A stretch of 64,000 nt of DNA from Amblyornis subalaris (taxonomy: Eukaryota > Chordata > Aves > Passeriformes > Ptilonorhynchidae), in NCBI GenBank assembly GCA_018881555.1, contig JACAXG010000168.1, positions 372,001 to 436,000 of the forward strand. Reading direction: 5' to 3'. Position numbers and translations under genes: made by a program. Positions within the stretch are counted from its first letter, which is position 1, and every line of letters begins with the position of its first letter. The notes beneath the pieces were generated by a model. The model worked only from the letters and a program-made list of their open reading frames with translations. It was not told where the DNA came from and searched no databases. Shown here one piece after another: positions 1 to 12,530 of the stretch.

Positions 1-3000
1 CAGGAGAGTGGTGTGGGGTGAGCCAGAGTCCTCCTTCAGCGGCAGGAGGAAAGACTGCACGGAACTGCCAGAAATTGCTCTAAATTGTGCTCATGTCTGG
101 TGTGCTTCCCTTTGCCAGAGACCCACGCAGCCTGGGGAACCGGAGAGGCTTTGGAGTCCTATTCTTAAAAGCTTTGTTTCCTTGATTAAGAGAGCTCTGC
201 TTTCTCTTGAGAGAGGTACCTGCGAGGCTGTTTATAGATTCATCTTACCACTCCTTGTGCTTTCTGGAGGGACACATCTCCATAGGGATGCACATGTTCC
301 CATGTGCAGGAAGTGTCTGTCCGCATCAGGCCGGTTGTCTTGCCCTGTCTCAGCATCTGCTGGGGATGGCCAAAGCATCTTATCCAACTTCTTTGGTGTG
401 TTTATAGACTGTGGCTTGGCCTTGGAGAGTGACCATGGCAGTGAGCATGGCCAGTGCCAGTGCTCCTCTCCGAACAGGGGCACCACAGCACCAGCTCTGC
501 TTTGCGGTGCGTTGTCCTGCAATGATGGTGCAACCAGGCTGAGGAATATGTGGTTGTCACTTCCCTGGCTGGGAATGATTTTCCTGGCTCCAGGGAGGAG
601 CTGTGCCCTGGTTTGAGGTCCCGCCATACAGCTGAATTCCAGACTTGGGAGGCACTTTGTTCTTGATCTCCTGAGAGCTGCTGCCTCACCAAACCTCTTT
701 CTTCCTTGCCGTCTGTTTCTGACAATGTGCAAAGTTATTGATGAGGTGATGAAATCAGTGGACTAGGGTTTGCCAGAAAAAGGCTTTCTTCCTCTGCATA
801 TGCAGTCTCAGGCCTTCAAATGAAACCACACCCCATAAAACCCGTGTGTCAGCCTCAGGGCAGCGGCTGCTGGGCTGGTGGTCTCATGGCTCGTGGGTCT
901 GGCAGTACCTTCTCAGTGCACATGCCAGCCTGGGAAGAGGTGTGGGAGGTAATTAGCAGTAGAAAAATACACCATGATATCATCCGTGGGGGTTCTCCCC
1001 CCTCGGGTGCTCGGTGCACACAGTCGTGTGTTTCTACCATTGTGCCCGGCCGCCTCCCGTGTGAGCGTGCTAACAGGCAGCTTGGCTGGGTTGTCGGATT
1101 TAGCCTTTGTTAATCCTTGGCGATGCTATTTGGAGGCTGGAAGGCTATTTTAGGTATATTTAATTACAGTTTTTTCTTTCTTATCAAATAGCTGCAGTTA
1201 TTAACATGTAGTGGAAAGGGTTACAGGAGATGGGTAGTATTCAAGGCATTCTTTTGTCCTGTCCTCCAAAAGACAGAGAAAACAATACATTTACCTGCAA
1301 GCGCAGTTTTCTGGCTAGCAGAGTTCGCAAGCAGTTTACTGTGTGTGTTTCTTTGACTTTTCAAAAGCTATTGATTTTTGCAGTGTTGTAATTAGAAAAC
1401 AAGAAGCTTATAAACTGATGTATTCCTGTGTTTTAAAATGGAATTTCAGTGTCCTGCTGTCTTTTTATTGTTTTTCCCCTTTTCCAGCTCTGCTCGATGT
1501 TGCTTGAGTCAGCATGTTGTAATTGGCCTGTGGAGATCCAGGTCTGGCTGGTGTCACTTAAAACCCAAATGGCTTTGCAATAATTTCACTGTTCTTGGAC
1601 TTCCTGTGCAGGAGCAAAGGTGCCCACTCCTGCACAGCTCNTTCTGTGTCTGTATTGACTGGGAGCACTCGGCTAATCGCTTCCTGTAATTAAATTCTTC
1701 ACTAAGAATAAAGTTAATCTTCTCAGAGCATATAAAACCTGACCCGCAGCCTGAGCAGGCAGAAACACTGTTGTTTATAGGCACCTTTATCCAAGTGTAA
1801 AGGGCCCGTTCCTAGAGCAGAAGCAATTAGGATAATTAGATATTCCTTGTCCTGAGTCAGGGATATATAATAATAAACTGTAATTGATATGGCGGCTTTC
1901 TGCTTGAGGTTTCATAGATTTTTGAGGTCGGAAGGGACCATTTCCCCCATTCCTCATGACTCTGGTAAGACACCACTCTGCTCAGCCCTGTATGTCTGAT
2001 GGCATCACCAGTTCTGCCTGTCGGGGTGCTGAGGCTGACTGGGGCTTTGTTGGGTTTTAAAGTTTTTTAGATTTGCGTTTTTTCAGTCCAATGGTGCTCA
2101 GTAAGTTTGACAGAGAGAAATGGAGGAAACTTCCCCCAACTCTTTTTCTCTTTGTTTACATAAACACATTAATAAACTAATTGCCCAAATCCTTGCTGGC
2201 TGGCAGAAGCATTAAGCTTGCTATGGGCAGCTGACTTGAACCATATGGTTTGGTCCCAAGGCTTCTTTGGGTTTTTAGAAAAGGTTCAAAAAGTGCCTAT
2301 TTGCATCATCTTGAACCATTAACATTCCAAGCACAAATAGTTTTGTATAATTTATTACTCTCACTGTAGCTTTGCTCATACTCCTAAGTTCAACTTCAAA
2401 GTACAGCATCCTCACTCCTAATTATGTACAGCAAAACAAAACCACATGAAGTGCCATCCAGGCATTGCCGCATTTCATTGAATGGAGAAACTCAGACTTC
2501 TTCTGTAGCCATAACATTTCTTGTTCAATTATTAAGAGCCAAATTCAGAAGGAAGGTTACCTTTCCAGCAGCCTCTCCTGGAATACAGATTGATCAAAAT
2601 CAAATGCTTATGGAGAGAAAATATGTGGTACCTGGAGGATGCCAGGTACTTGCCATCAGCTGTTTAATGTGGACAATTATTGTACATTTGTCAGTTCCAC
2701 TTTTATTCAGAGTGAGATGCACTTGCCAGTTCTCACACACTGTTTCAGTGCAGCAGTATTTCATCAGCAAAGAGTGTCAGGGGTGTCTGATATGACAGGG
2801 CTGTTATTGATTCCCCCAATTTATTTTGTAATACCCATTATCTTTGCAGCGAATATTGTGTCTGAAATCAGAAATGTGGGGGAAACATGCAGCAACGCCT
2901 CAGTGAGCCGAGTGCTAGGGAGAACCCAAAAGCAGAACCCTGTCCTGCTTCACTGTGAAGCCTGCTGCCGGTTGGGTTCTCCTACCATGATCTGGGGTTC

Positions 3001-6000
3001 CTGCCCATCAGTTCTGCCTCAGCTGATGGATTGTCATGTAGAGCACTGGGCACATGCTCTCATGGTCTGCATTCCTCCTATCGTTGTGCAGATGCTGATT
3101 TGGGTACCAGGGAGATGTCGGCCACTGTGTTAGACGGGGACTGAATAAATCAGTGTGCATGGATCATTGAGCCTCTTTGTTGTAAAACAAATGGCCTGTG
3201 GTCAGTTAATCATATAAAGAAACATCTCCCAGACCTCATGGCATTATTCATAAGTGCTAAATCCTTTTGCAGTTTTATAAACAGAACATCTGTTAAAATA
3301 TGGGGAAATTACGGTCTGAAACAGTGGTTAGAGATGTGGCTGCCACATACTGTGGGGCAAAAGGAGCAAGGGATTTCTTTTCTTTGCAAAGGTCTCTCCC
3401 CCATCTGAACCATCTCTTTGCCTTCAGCTCACAGGTCATCTTGTGCTGGAAATCTGTGCTCGCCGTGTCTGCCCAGCCTTGTTGGGTGCCGTGGGAGCCC
3501 TGTGACGGGCAACACGTGCCCGGGGCTGCTGATCCAGGGTGTCCTTGTCCGTGGCTGATGGCTGTGGAACCTTCAGTCCCCCAGTGTCACAGCCACTGGA
3601 GTGGGCTGCCTGTGGGCTGCCAGCCACCACNGTGCAAACGAGGACGGGCAGCAGCTTGGGGCCCCGGGCGGTCTGGTACGTCTTGGCATTGCCCCTTCCT
3701 TGTGATGTGGCTCTCTTGGTACTGATAAATCGCCTCTGTTTCCTGTCCTTGTTTCTCCCTCCTGGAAGGGAAATGAGTGTGCTTTAAGGTCACCTGCTCT
3801 GATGGTAACTCCCAAAGTCTGTCTGCCCTCTGCTTCAGTGCCATCCCCCTCTGTAGTGAGTGCCAGACAAGTGGGAGCCATAGAAAGTCACAGATTCACT
3901 ATGTTGTTATCATCCAGATTTACCTAATTCTGCATTAAATGGCCTTGAGGTGGCTCCCAGCCATGTGAAGCTGGGCTCTCTGGGCTATGTCCAGAGGGGC
4001 AGCTACCTTCCCATGGCACCTCTCTGGTTGACCTCTGGTCCCTGAACAGGGTCCTTCTGCTGAAGGCCTAGAATTATTGTCTGTTGCTTTTCCGTCATGA
4101 TTTAAAACAAGCCCTCTAACTGCGGTGTCCCAATTTACAGTTCGTGTTTCAAGAAAGTGATTCTTATGTCTTGCCAGCCCTCAGCACGTTCACTTGTTAA
4201 ATTATGCACATGCTAATGAAGTGTGAAAATCAGACAAATAACAGCTCTCTGTAATCGCTTAATGTCCCCAGAGCATTGTGGCTTTTTTATTATTATTATT
4301 TTATGATTTGTGACCCATTCTGAATTATGTTTCTGCAGGGCATTCTTCCAACAACTGGGGTTAATTAGTATTTTCACTTTTTCCCGTTCTGAACGAAGCC
4401 CAAACGTGCTCGCAGCCCATGGTGCAGTTTGTTTTCTGTTTTGAATTAAATAATGCCTTGATTTCCATCAGAGTGGGAGGCAGCTTCCCAGCAGAACTGC
4501 TAAAATCCACACCCTTACCCCTTGCATACACATGGGCATATGAGCAGGGACTGCATCTGTGTTGAGTGTCCCGCAGCTGCTCTTGCTGTGATGGCTGTTT
4601 TGGGGAAGTGATGCTCCTCCTTGTCGCCCCCGGACAGTGTCCCCGGGCCCTCAAATAAAGCACTGTCTTGTCATGTGCAGCTGCAGTGGCAGCTGACTGA
4701 TCTGCCCCAGGCGTTGCTCTTGAATATGATACCATTGGTTGATTCCCCAGCTCTCTCTTCCCTACCATGATGGAAGCCACACAAACATGGCTGATGCCAG
4801 CTGTACTTGTGTCAGGAGGGTGTTGCATGGATGGCATGCCACTTGTCAGTGGAACTGCTGCTCCACCTGCCTGGCACGAGCCGGTGTCAAATACAGCGTT
4901 TGGATGCTGCTTCATGCCACCCGAGGTGGATGTGGGCGAGTGTTCATGGTACTGACCCCTCTTTGTAGCAGAGGTTGTCCCAAATCCTTCAGTGTTCCAG
5001 GGCGCTGCCAGACTTGCAAAGGCTTGACTGTGTTGGCAGTGACACTCAGAGTCACCAGAGGTCGGTGATGCTGCGGTGTTTGGGTGGGGAGCTCTAAGCT
5101 AAAGCTGTGTGTTACTGAGATGGCTGATATCTGCTCTATGGCCTTACTCAAACAATGTGATTCACTCCTTGGTGAGCCTCAGCAGGCAGGAGCGTGAGAG
5201 AGCGAAGCCCCGTGCCCTGTCTTCGGATAAGTATTGGGCAGGCCATGGATGGCATATAGAAGTAGTGTTGCCTAACATCAGGTAACATCTGTAACCTGCA
5301 TTCTCATTGACAACATGAGGAGGAATAGAGATGAAGCACCCAGCTCTTACCTCGTTTTTAGAAGGTGGTCTGTGAGAGAACATACTGTTTATCACTGCAG
5401 TTTTCAGTGGAAGTTGTTGGATGTTGTATAGTTACTTCTGTTAGGTGTTGACCATGTGTGCTGCAGACACACTCACTAACCCTTCTTCTGCTGCATCCAA
5501 GCAATTTTCACACTTGCCGCACTCCTTTCATGTCAGTAGCAGGCTTGTATTCAGGATTGTTATGCTTGTGGTGCCACACCATTCACCTGTGATTAAACTG
5601 GAGTCACAATCTTCGCCACTAACCAGAGCTTTGTTCAAAGTGCTGTGCTGTGCTGACTGTGTCCTCTGTCTGATGCTGCAGCCTCCTGGGAGCTGCTGTG
5701 CTCCAGGCCAGAAGCTGAGAGCCCCTGTTCCCCGTGGACCTGCATGGTAGGGCCAGGCAGGCAGTCTGTTCAAGCAGAATCACTCATAGCCTGTGGTAGC
5801 AGAATCATAGGTTCGTAGCAGAGTCACATACCACTCAATTAGAACCTTGGTGACCTGAGAACTGGGTGTTTCACGGAGCATGTCACTGTGGCTGTGGTGT
5901 TGCTCATGCAGCTGCTGACAGAGCGGCTGCCATGCATGGGCAAGTGACGGCTTCCTGCTGCTGCCTGGCCTCCTGTGTGCGGGAGCACTTTCTGTGCTTG

Positions 6001-9000
6001 TCTCTGCATTTGCCACTAGTTTCGAATAGACTAATCACTTTTCCATGCACTCTAATTGATTTTGGCGTGTTGCTGTTAATGATAAGACCTCACTGGGAAC
6101 AGCCAGGTTCAGCTCCAACTCCTGTCCCTGAGCTGTGGTGGATGAACAATGTGAAGATTATCTCAGCCCAACAGTTTTGTCAAAAATATTTTGCACTGAT
6201 CCTGCCTGGGGAAGCACCATGTTTAGCTTCAGTGATACAGCCCTGACACCAGAAAAAGAGCTCCCAGCAAAGACTTTTAATTCCCTGTCACAATCAACTT
6301 AATTAAATCCCATCTGACTGGAAGAGGGTTTTCACTGGATCTAGTGAATGTCCATGCTTCCATTCGGAAGCCTCTTACATCCAGGAGTTTATTCCCAGTA
6401 ACAAGCAAGGTTTTTCTGCCTGTTTCCACTAAAGATAGATGTGTATATGAAATTTCTGATTTTTCAAACAGAAATATTTGTTATTTACACTTGCAGTTTA
6501 TAAACAAGCGGTTTTCACTCTCTGTTACTACCAGCAGGAGGCAGGAATGCTGCCTCGCCCACACAGACCTTGGGCCTTCCTCAGGGACTTGTGGCATTTG
6601 GGTGCTTTCCACACCCCAGGTGGCAAAACCTGTAAAGTTCAAAGACAGGCTCATTTATAGCTGCAATCTGCTCCTTCAAGCTGCTGCACAAATCACTTTT
6701 AAGCAATTCATTTCAGCAGCTCAGGACGTCACTTAATGAACCCGACACTAAATTGAAAGAAGGAAAGTTTAATTAAAATACTGCAAGGAAAGTGTCTTGA
6801 GACAAGCTCTTCCAGGAGCAGATTGAAAATGATGGCACAGACATCCGGCTTCCATGGGAAGAAATGTTAAAAGAGGCAGGAAATATACTTTGTGATGAGT
6901 TTTAGAGGGAGCAGATAAAATACATGTTATGGCCTGGCCCCATACAGGGACTCTGGGTTACCGTGAGCTCTTGCATGGCCTTATGAGAGGTTTGTGCCCT
7001 GGCAAGGAGCAGTGGGGCTGTGGCAGGCAGTGGCACTGAGCCACAAGTGGAGGCAGAGCCTGACAGCAGCCGCCTGCCGCGGGTATCACTGCGCATTTGG
7101 CACTCTTGGAATGGGGCACCTCCTGGAGGGAGGACGCTGAGTGGCACCAGTTCCTGAAGGCGTCAGGAGGGCAATGGTGTATGCTGACAGGCCACGCTGC
7201 CTCCCGGAGAGGAGATCTATGGGAGATGGGACTTGGCTGGTACAGAGGCAGGGGAAGTGCTGCTGGCAGAGCACTGCGGTGGCTGATGTCAGTTGGAAAT
7301 GTCCTGTCTGCCCAGACATGGGTGCTGAGGTGGAGGTGGCACAGCCCAGTGCTCTGGGTGGCACTGCCTGCCCCAGTCCCTTTGTGCTGCTGTCTTGCTC
7401 AGTGCAGCCCCAGACACTGGATTGAGGCATCTTTAGCTGATTAAATTCAAATCTATGCAACAAATGCCAGGGACTGTCTGCACGTAGTGTTAGTGTGTTT
7501 GCTTTCCCGTAGAATTGGAATTGGAGCGTTAAGAACATTCTTGCAAACACCACACTCTGATGGGCATGGAATCCATGGGTGCTTGCTGCAGAGGTCGATT
7601 ATGGCAGAGACGGGTCAGCTGCCCCATGCAGAAGGTGTTCATATTCCATCAGCCACATTCCCTGTTTGCCTCCTCCCGTTCCCCATCGTGTGCTAGGCCC
7701 GTCGTGTCTCACCGCTGACCCACTGATGTTCCTCACTGCCAACCCGCCTATGTTTCTGTCTTGGTGCTGTGTCCCTGGCTGACCCACCTGCAGGCAGCTC
7801 ATTTAGTCTCCCTGTGCCCAGGTTTGCCCATGGGCACACGTTACTTGAGTCTCCACGTGTGTAATGTGTTTTGTGATCCTTTGTGGAATAGCTCTCTGCA
7901 GGCAGTGCCCATTATGGAGCACTCAGTGCCAGGTTTCTTTGAGAAGCTCCTGTCACAGCAGGTGCATGTTGTGCCGCCCATATTCAGCTGAGGGGCTTGT
8001 TCCAGGGGCACCAAACTGGAATAATGTGACAGAGAATGACATCAGAGCAAGATGGTAACAAAATTCAGTTGTAAGCTGAAAATAACTGCTCTCTGTGAGA
8101 GCAAAGCTTGCTGCTTCTGAATTTTACTCACTTAGCTGACATTTGGGTACCTCTAATTAAAATTTTTAAACAGTCAATAGTTTGTGCTGATGAGCTAACA
8201 GATGGCTGCAGCAAGATGACCAGAAAGACAGACCGCATGGCGCACGAAGTGTGTTGGAAAGCATCCATCCCAGTGTCTGCAGACTGACCCTTCGGCTGTA
8301 AGAACAGTCTAACGCAGGGGTGCACATCTGAGGGTTTCCTGCAAGGCAACATCCCCAGGACGCACATAGGCACTGAGGGTCGGACCTGGTGCTGCAGTGG
8401 TCACCACAGTGTTGCCTTTTGAGAAAAGCAGCTTTTGTATTCCTGCTGGAGATAAAGATCTTGTAAATACAAAGAGTATTGTTAACGTCTGTGAGTTCCT
8501 GCGTCCTGTGTCAGCTGTCCAGGTTTCAGCAACCAGTGATGTCCCTGGAAATCACAGGTTTTTGGAAGGTACTTGGGAACCAGGCCACTTTTTGGGTTGC
8601 TTATGCCTTTATGCCCATGCATGAGAACTGCCCAGACAGTCCTGTGGCAGAAATCCTTGGAATTTTTAAAGGTTTTAGTGTGGAAAGGGTGGAGGAGTCA
8701 ATCAATTCTCAGCTGCTTTTTCCAAAGTCTCAATTATTTTAAGGGTATCTTTTGCAGATGGACTTGGATTTTCCATCACTATTCCTAAGACCAAATCAGC
8801 CATATTGAGGAGGTTGTGTCTGCTGTGCTGCTAAGCCTCTTGGCAAAGGGATCGCAATGTAAATCCTGCAGCGAGCCAAGGTACAGAGCAGTCGGATGAG
8901 TCGCCTGGGATGCTCTGGCAGTGTGAGCCAGCTCCACAGCACAGTGCGGGCAGTGAGTGTGGTGACCAGCCGGAGTGCAGAGCTGGAGGAGGCATGGGCC

Positions 9001-9214
9001 GTGGGCATCAGCAGTGGGTGCAGGAGGGTAGGCTGCTGACAGCCTGAGCCATTGTCATCTGAGCCCCTCGCAGTCATGGAGGGCTGCCCTGATGTGTGTG
9101 TGTGCGCATGCAAGATGAATATTGTAGAAAAGAATAGTAAAAAGAGGAAAAAAAATTCAGGAAACTGTGGATTTCAGTAATTGCCCATTTCTCAGTCAGT
9201 TTGCTTTGAAGTCC
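1..9214 (+). other. PPP2R2B intron 1 (first part); no exon recognised
   Basis: Sequence upstream of the first common PPP2R2B exon is read as intron because the coding phase requires an upstream exon and none of the known B-beta N-termini is visible. The sequence is mixed-composition and G+T-rich on the plus strand. The only repeat-like segment recognised is a CR1 relic near 1.9 kb. Short open frames on both strands lack family features. An n occurs at 1641 and another at 3631. Confidence 0.6.
1909..1985 (-). mobile_element. Ancient CR1-family LINE 3' end fragment
   Basis: TCATAGATTTTTGAGGTCGG followed by AAGGGACC resembles the reverse complement of the CR1 3' terminus, where the sense strand ends in ...CCAACCTAAATGATTCTATGA. 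The copy is short and diverged, so only the 3' end is recognisable and the inner boundary is approximate. Confidence 0.5.
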
Positions 9215-9353
9215 CTAAGATTAGCTCTGTTAGTTAGAGTATGGTGCTAATAATGCCAAGCTTGTGGGTTCAATCCCCGTATGGGACAGTCACTTAAGAG
9301 TTGGAACCAACGATCCTTGTGGGTCCCTTCCAAGTCAGAATGTTCTGTGATTT
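9215..9353 (+). mobile_element. tRNA-Ile-derived SINE with CR1-like tail (TguSINE1 type)
   Basis: The 5' part reads like a tRNA-Ile gene: TTAGCTCTGTTAGTTAGAG (A box region), GTGCTAATAATGCCAAG (anticodon arm) and GGGTTCAATCCCCGTATGGG (B box and T arm). It is followed by a tail GATCCTTGTGGGTCCCTTCC ending TTCTGTGATT, similar to bird CR1 3' ends. A tRNA-Ile head on a CR1 tail is the structure of TguSINE1 of passerine birds, mobilised in trans by CR1. The A and B boxes carry substitutions, so this copy is probably inactive. The boundaries are approximate by a few bases. Confidence 0.8.
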
Positions 9354-12100
9354 CTTAAAAGAAGTCACTGCTCTCTGTAGAGCATAGTTTGTGGTTACCT
9401 CGGGTGTACATGCAGAGGGTCTGTCCTGCCACAGCCTGGACAGTCAACTGAGGTAGCACCTGTGAACCTCTCCTGCCCCATACAGACCTGGGGCCACGTT
9501 TCCTTTCCTTGAGCTCCCTCAACTCTCTCTGACCAGTGGGGCTGCTCCAGGTCTCCTGGCAGCAGGGTGCTCTGGGGCGCCCTAGAGCAGCTGTTGGTTT
9601 TCCTCACAAAGTGAGGGTTATTTGCACTGGTAGAGGGATTCTTGGGTCCCATGCTAATTGTCTTGATTTATGTGCTGTTCCGCCACCACAGGTGTGATGT
9701 GTAACAGCTCAATAAGGTGTTCATAGCCTGACCAATTAAAAATTGGATTAATCCAAGAGCTAATGAATTGTGCATCTTGATGCAGAGAGAGAAGTTTTGT
9801 GTTGCATGCAAACCCAGGACCAATGAGAGCTGGTGGGCAGGCGTGGGCACAGGTTTGGGCCAGGGGCTGGGGCAACCGGGCCAAAGGCAGCTCTGCTGCA
9901 CTGCCTCACTCCGTTCACCTCTGCAGATGGGCTAAGTTCTGCCTGAAAGCTGCCCTTCACTTTTCTTTTCTGTTTTATTATTCTGCTCCTGTTGATGGCC
10001 CAACCCAGCACACCCCGAGGCTGCATGGTCTCTGCTGGTGCATTCAGCTCTGGAGGAGCGCTTGCCCCACTCCTCTCATGGCCTTGTCCTGTGCACCTGT
10101 GCACCTGGGGCCGTGAGAGCTGCTGTTTCCCATGAGTCTCTGTGCCGAACCCTTTCATGATGTTATTTCCTCCTTAACTCTGCTGTCCAGCAGTTCCAGT
10201 AAATTACACCTGCCCAGGATGCTGGAGAGATGTAAATCCACATTCTTGCATGCTGGCACTCTGAAACAGGTGCTGTGGTGGGGGATGCTGCAGCGGCACG
10301 GGGGTTGCTGCCAGGTGGCAGTTTCTTTCGTCTAGGTCTGTAGCATGAAATTATTCTTTGCTGTAACAAGGGCAGAGAAATTTGAAATGTGCCAGTATTT
10401 TTAGCACTTAAATCTAGGAGAGTTATTCCATTTTGGGGAAGAGGAGCAGCTGCTGCTAGCTCTGCAGCATCACGTTGTTGCAACAAGGAACTGTACCCAG
10501 ACATCAGAGCTCAGCAGTGTGTCCGGCCCTGCCCGAAGCTGCTGGGAGGTCCCATCTGAGCTGTAACTCCAGCCTGATCCCCGCGGGAAACAACACTCAT
10601 GATGGGCAGGGGAATGGGCTTTCCCAGGGGCTTGGAGATGTTCAGGCATGGCATTTTTCCACAAAACCTCTCCTACCTCCTTCACCACAGCCCTGGCCTG
10701 ACTGGGGTGAAGGGGTCAGGCAGATGCAGGTGCCATGCCATGCTGCGTCATGCTATGCTGTGCCATGCCATGCTTTGCTGTGCTTCACTTTGTGGTGTCA
10801 GCAAACAATGGGCATTTTGCTGATGCTCCAGATCCTTACTGGGCTTAATGCACTGGAATTGATTTCTGTTTCCCGGGCTATCATTCACCTCAGCAGGGGA
10901 GAATCAATGCCAATCAATCACATGTGATTTTGCATGCCATTAGATTGCAGTTTAACCTCAGCCGTCCTCTGCCCTCCTACCTCATGCCCCCCTGCCATGG
11001 ACCACAAAGTTTGGGGGAGGATTGATGGCCCCAGCTCCCCCCATTACCCTGCACATTGTACCTTGCCCTGTTTTCGTGGGACTTGGGTGGCACTTCCGTG
11101 TCCCGTTCAGCTCCATAGCCTTGCCCAGGCTTTCTTCCTCTTTAGCCTGTCCTTTCTGTACCTGAGGGGCCTTGAAGTTCCCCCCGTTTTAGTTCCTCAC
11201 TGACACTTTTCCCGGGGTGGGGAAGAAAGTTGTGTTCAAGTCTTTGAATGAACCTTTTGCTCTGCCTGCTGGGCTGGGGGTTGGGGGTCCAGCTCTGCTG
11301 CTGCTGCCAGCCATGCTGGGGTAAGTCTGACCTGACAGAACAGAGAGCAGGTCCTGGTTTCTTCAGAGTGCCTTTGCAGTGTTCCGTACTGAGCATTGGT
11401 ACATCCACAGCTCCCACCAAACTGCATGTAAAGCCCTGCCATGGACATGAATTCCTCATCACTGACAGCACATGCCTTTCAGAGTAAACACTATCTCCTT
11501 TTTTTTTTAAGAGAGGCAGACAGAAAGGGAGACCAAAGGCATCTCTCTTAAACAGTGAAATGCAGAGTCTCACCATTTCCTGAACAAAGCAAGACCCGCA
11601 GGCTGTCACTGAGGGTAGGTCCCAGGAGTCCTCCTCGGGAGGCTGAGTTTATTCAGTGGTAATTCTGAGGTTTGTGTCCTCCTCAAAACCGCTTTCTGAG
11701 CTCTGGAGTCCACCTCCTGCCGTGGCGTGGTGGGATGCAGAGATAGCTGGATGCAGAGAAGGTGGCATGCACTGATATCTCCACAGGGGATCTGTGGGTG
11801 GGCTTGTGCTCTGGCTCTCCCATTACTAGGCATTCCCTCCCTAAGCCTCTTAATTTTTCATTACGTCTTTGTGCTTTCTTCATCCACCTGAGTGGTTTCA
11901 GATATAGGTTTTGTTCTCCATTAACGGAACCTGTTGGTGTCCCACTTGCTTTCTTCCTTGTGGCCAAGCAGCAGTCAGGGAGTGGATCCTTGTGCCATGG
12001 CTTGGTTGTGCTCCCAGTCGGGGGCCACATAGCTGTCTCCTTGGCAAATCCCTGCAGCCCTCACTCTCTTCAGGGGGTCTAATGGGGGGATGAGGGACAT
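9354..12100 (+). other. PPP2R2B intron 1 (middle); no exon recognised
   Basis: Intronic sequence with a short ATGCC-type simple repeat at 10731-10785. I see no other gene, RNA or mobile element. Confidence 0.5.
10731..10785 (+). repeat. Imperfect (TGCCA/TGCTA)n pentanucleotide repeat
   Basis: About eleven units of the pentamers TGCCA, TGCTG, TGCTA and TGCTT lie in tandem. The same motif family recurs at 17331-17380 in the same intron. Confidence 0.75.
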
Positions 12101-12114
12101 GGTTGTGGTGAGTT

Positions 12115-12315
12115 ATTATCCCACACTTATCAGCATTAAACTGGATTTGGCAACTCATAGCCTGGGATTTGAATGATCTAAATCCTTCCTTTGGCAGCCT
12201 GATTTGCTGTTATTTATGGTGCTTCCCAATTTATTATCATCTGCAGTTGGACTCTTTGTGTGCGGTGCTGTCCACCGAGTGATTTATACAGATAATAAAG
12301 AGAGCGGGGTGTCCG
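12115..12315 (+). mobile_element. Degenerate amniote CR1-related repeat fragment
   Basis: Spaced blocks AGCATTAAACTGGATTTGGC, CAATTTATTATCATCTGCAG and GTGATTTATACAGATAATAA appear in the order and spacing of a widespread amniote interspersed repeat related to CR1/L3 LINEs (ATTAAATTGCATTTGCCA ... TATCATCTGCAAACTT ... CATTTATGAATATGTTGAA). The match is from memory and heavily diverged, so class and edges are tentative. Confidence 0.4.
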
Positions 12316-12530
12316 GAGCCACAGTCCCAAAGCCCCTCGCAGCCTTCCCGTCCCCTGACACCAGCCCCGGCAGGCAGGGCTGAGCAGGCAGGGGCACGGC
12401 AGCGAGCCAAGGGCAGGGGGAGGCCGGGGGCTGCCCAGGGAAGGCAGAGCTCCACCTGGGGAAGGAATTGGCACGATGGTGTCATCGGGACAGCTCCTGG
12501 GCCTGGGCATGGGTGTGGGAGAGCAACGGA

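Noticed and set aside
8..616. 202-codon open frame at the window start
   Set aside because: There is no similarity to a known B-beta N-terminus or any family. An antisense frame of similar length overlaps it, as expected for chance frames in GC-rich intron.
2424..2795. Possible alternative first exon of PPP2R2B (begins near ATGAAGTGC)
   Set aside because: The frame beginning ATGAAGTGC stops after a few codons and does not match the known short B-beta N-termini. No donor with the required phase was found.
5780..5830. CR1 relic suggested by AGAATCATAGGTTCGTAG
   Set aside because: It is too short, with no further CR1 sequence on either side.
9215..9290. Functional tRNA-Ile gene
   Set aside because: The cloverleaf is incomplete, the A and B boxes are mutated and a CR1-like tail follows directly, so it is a SINE head.
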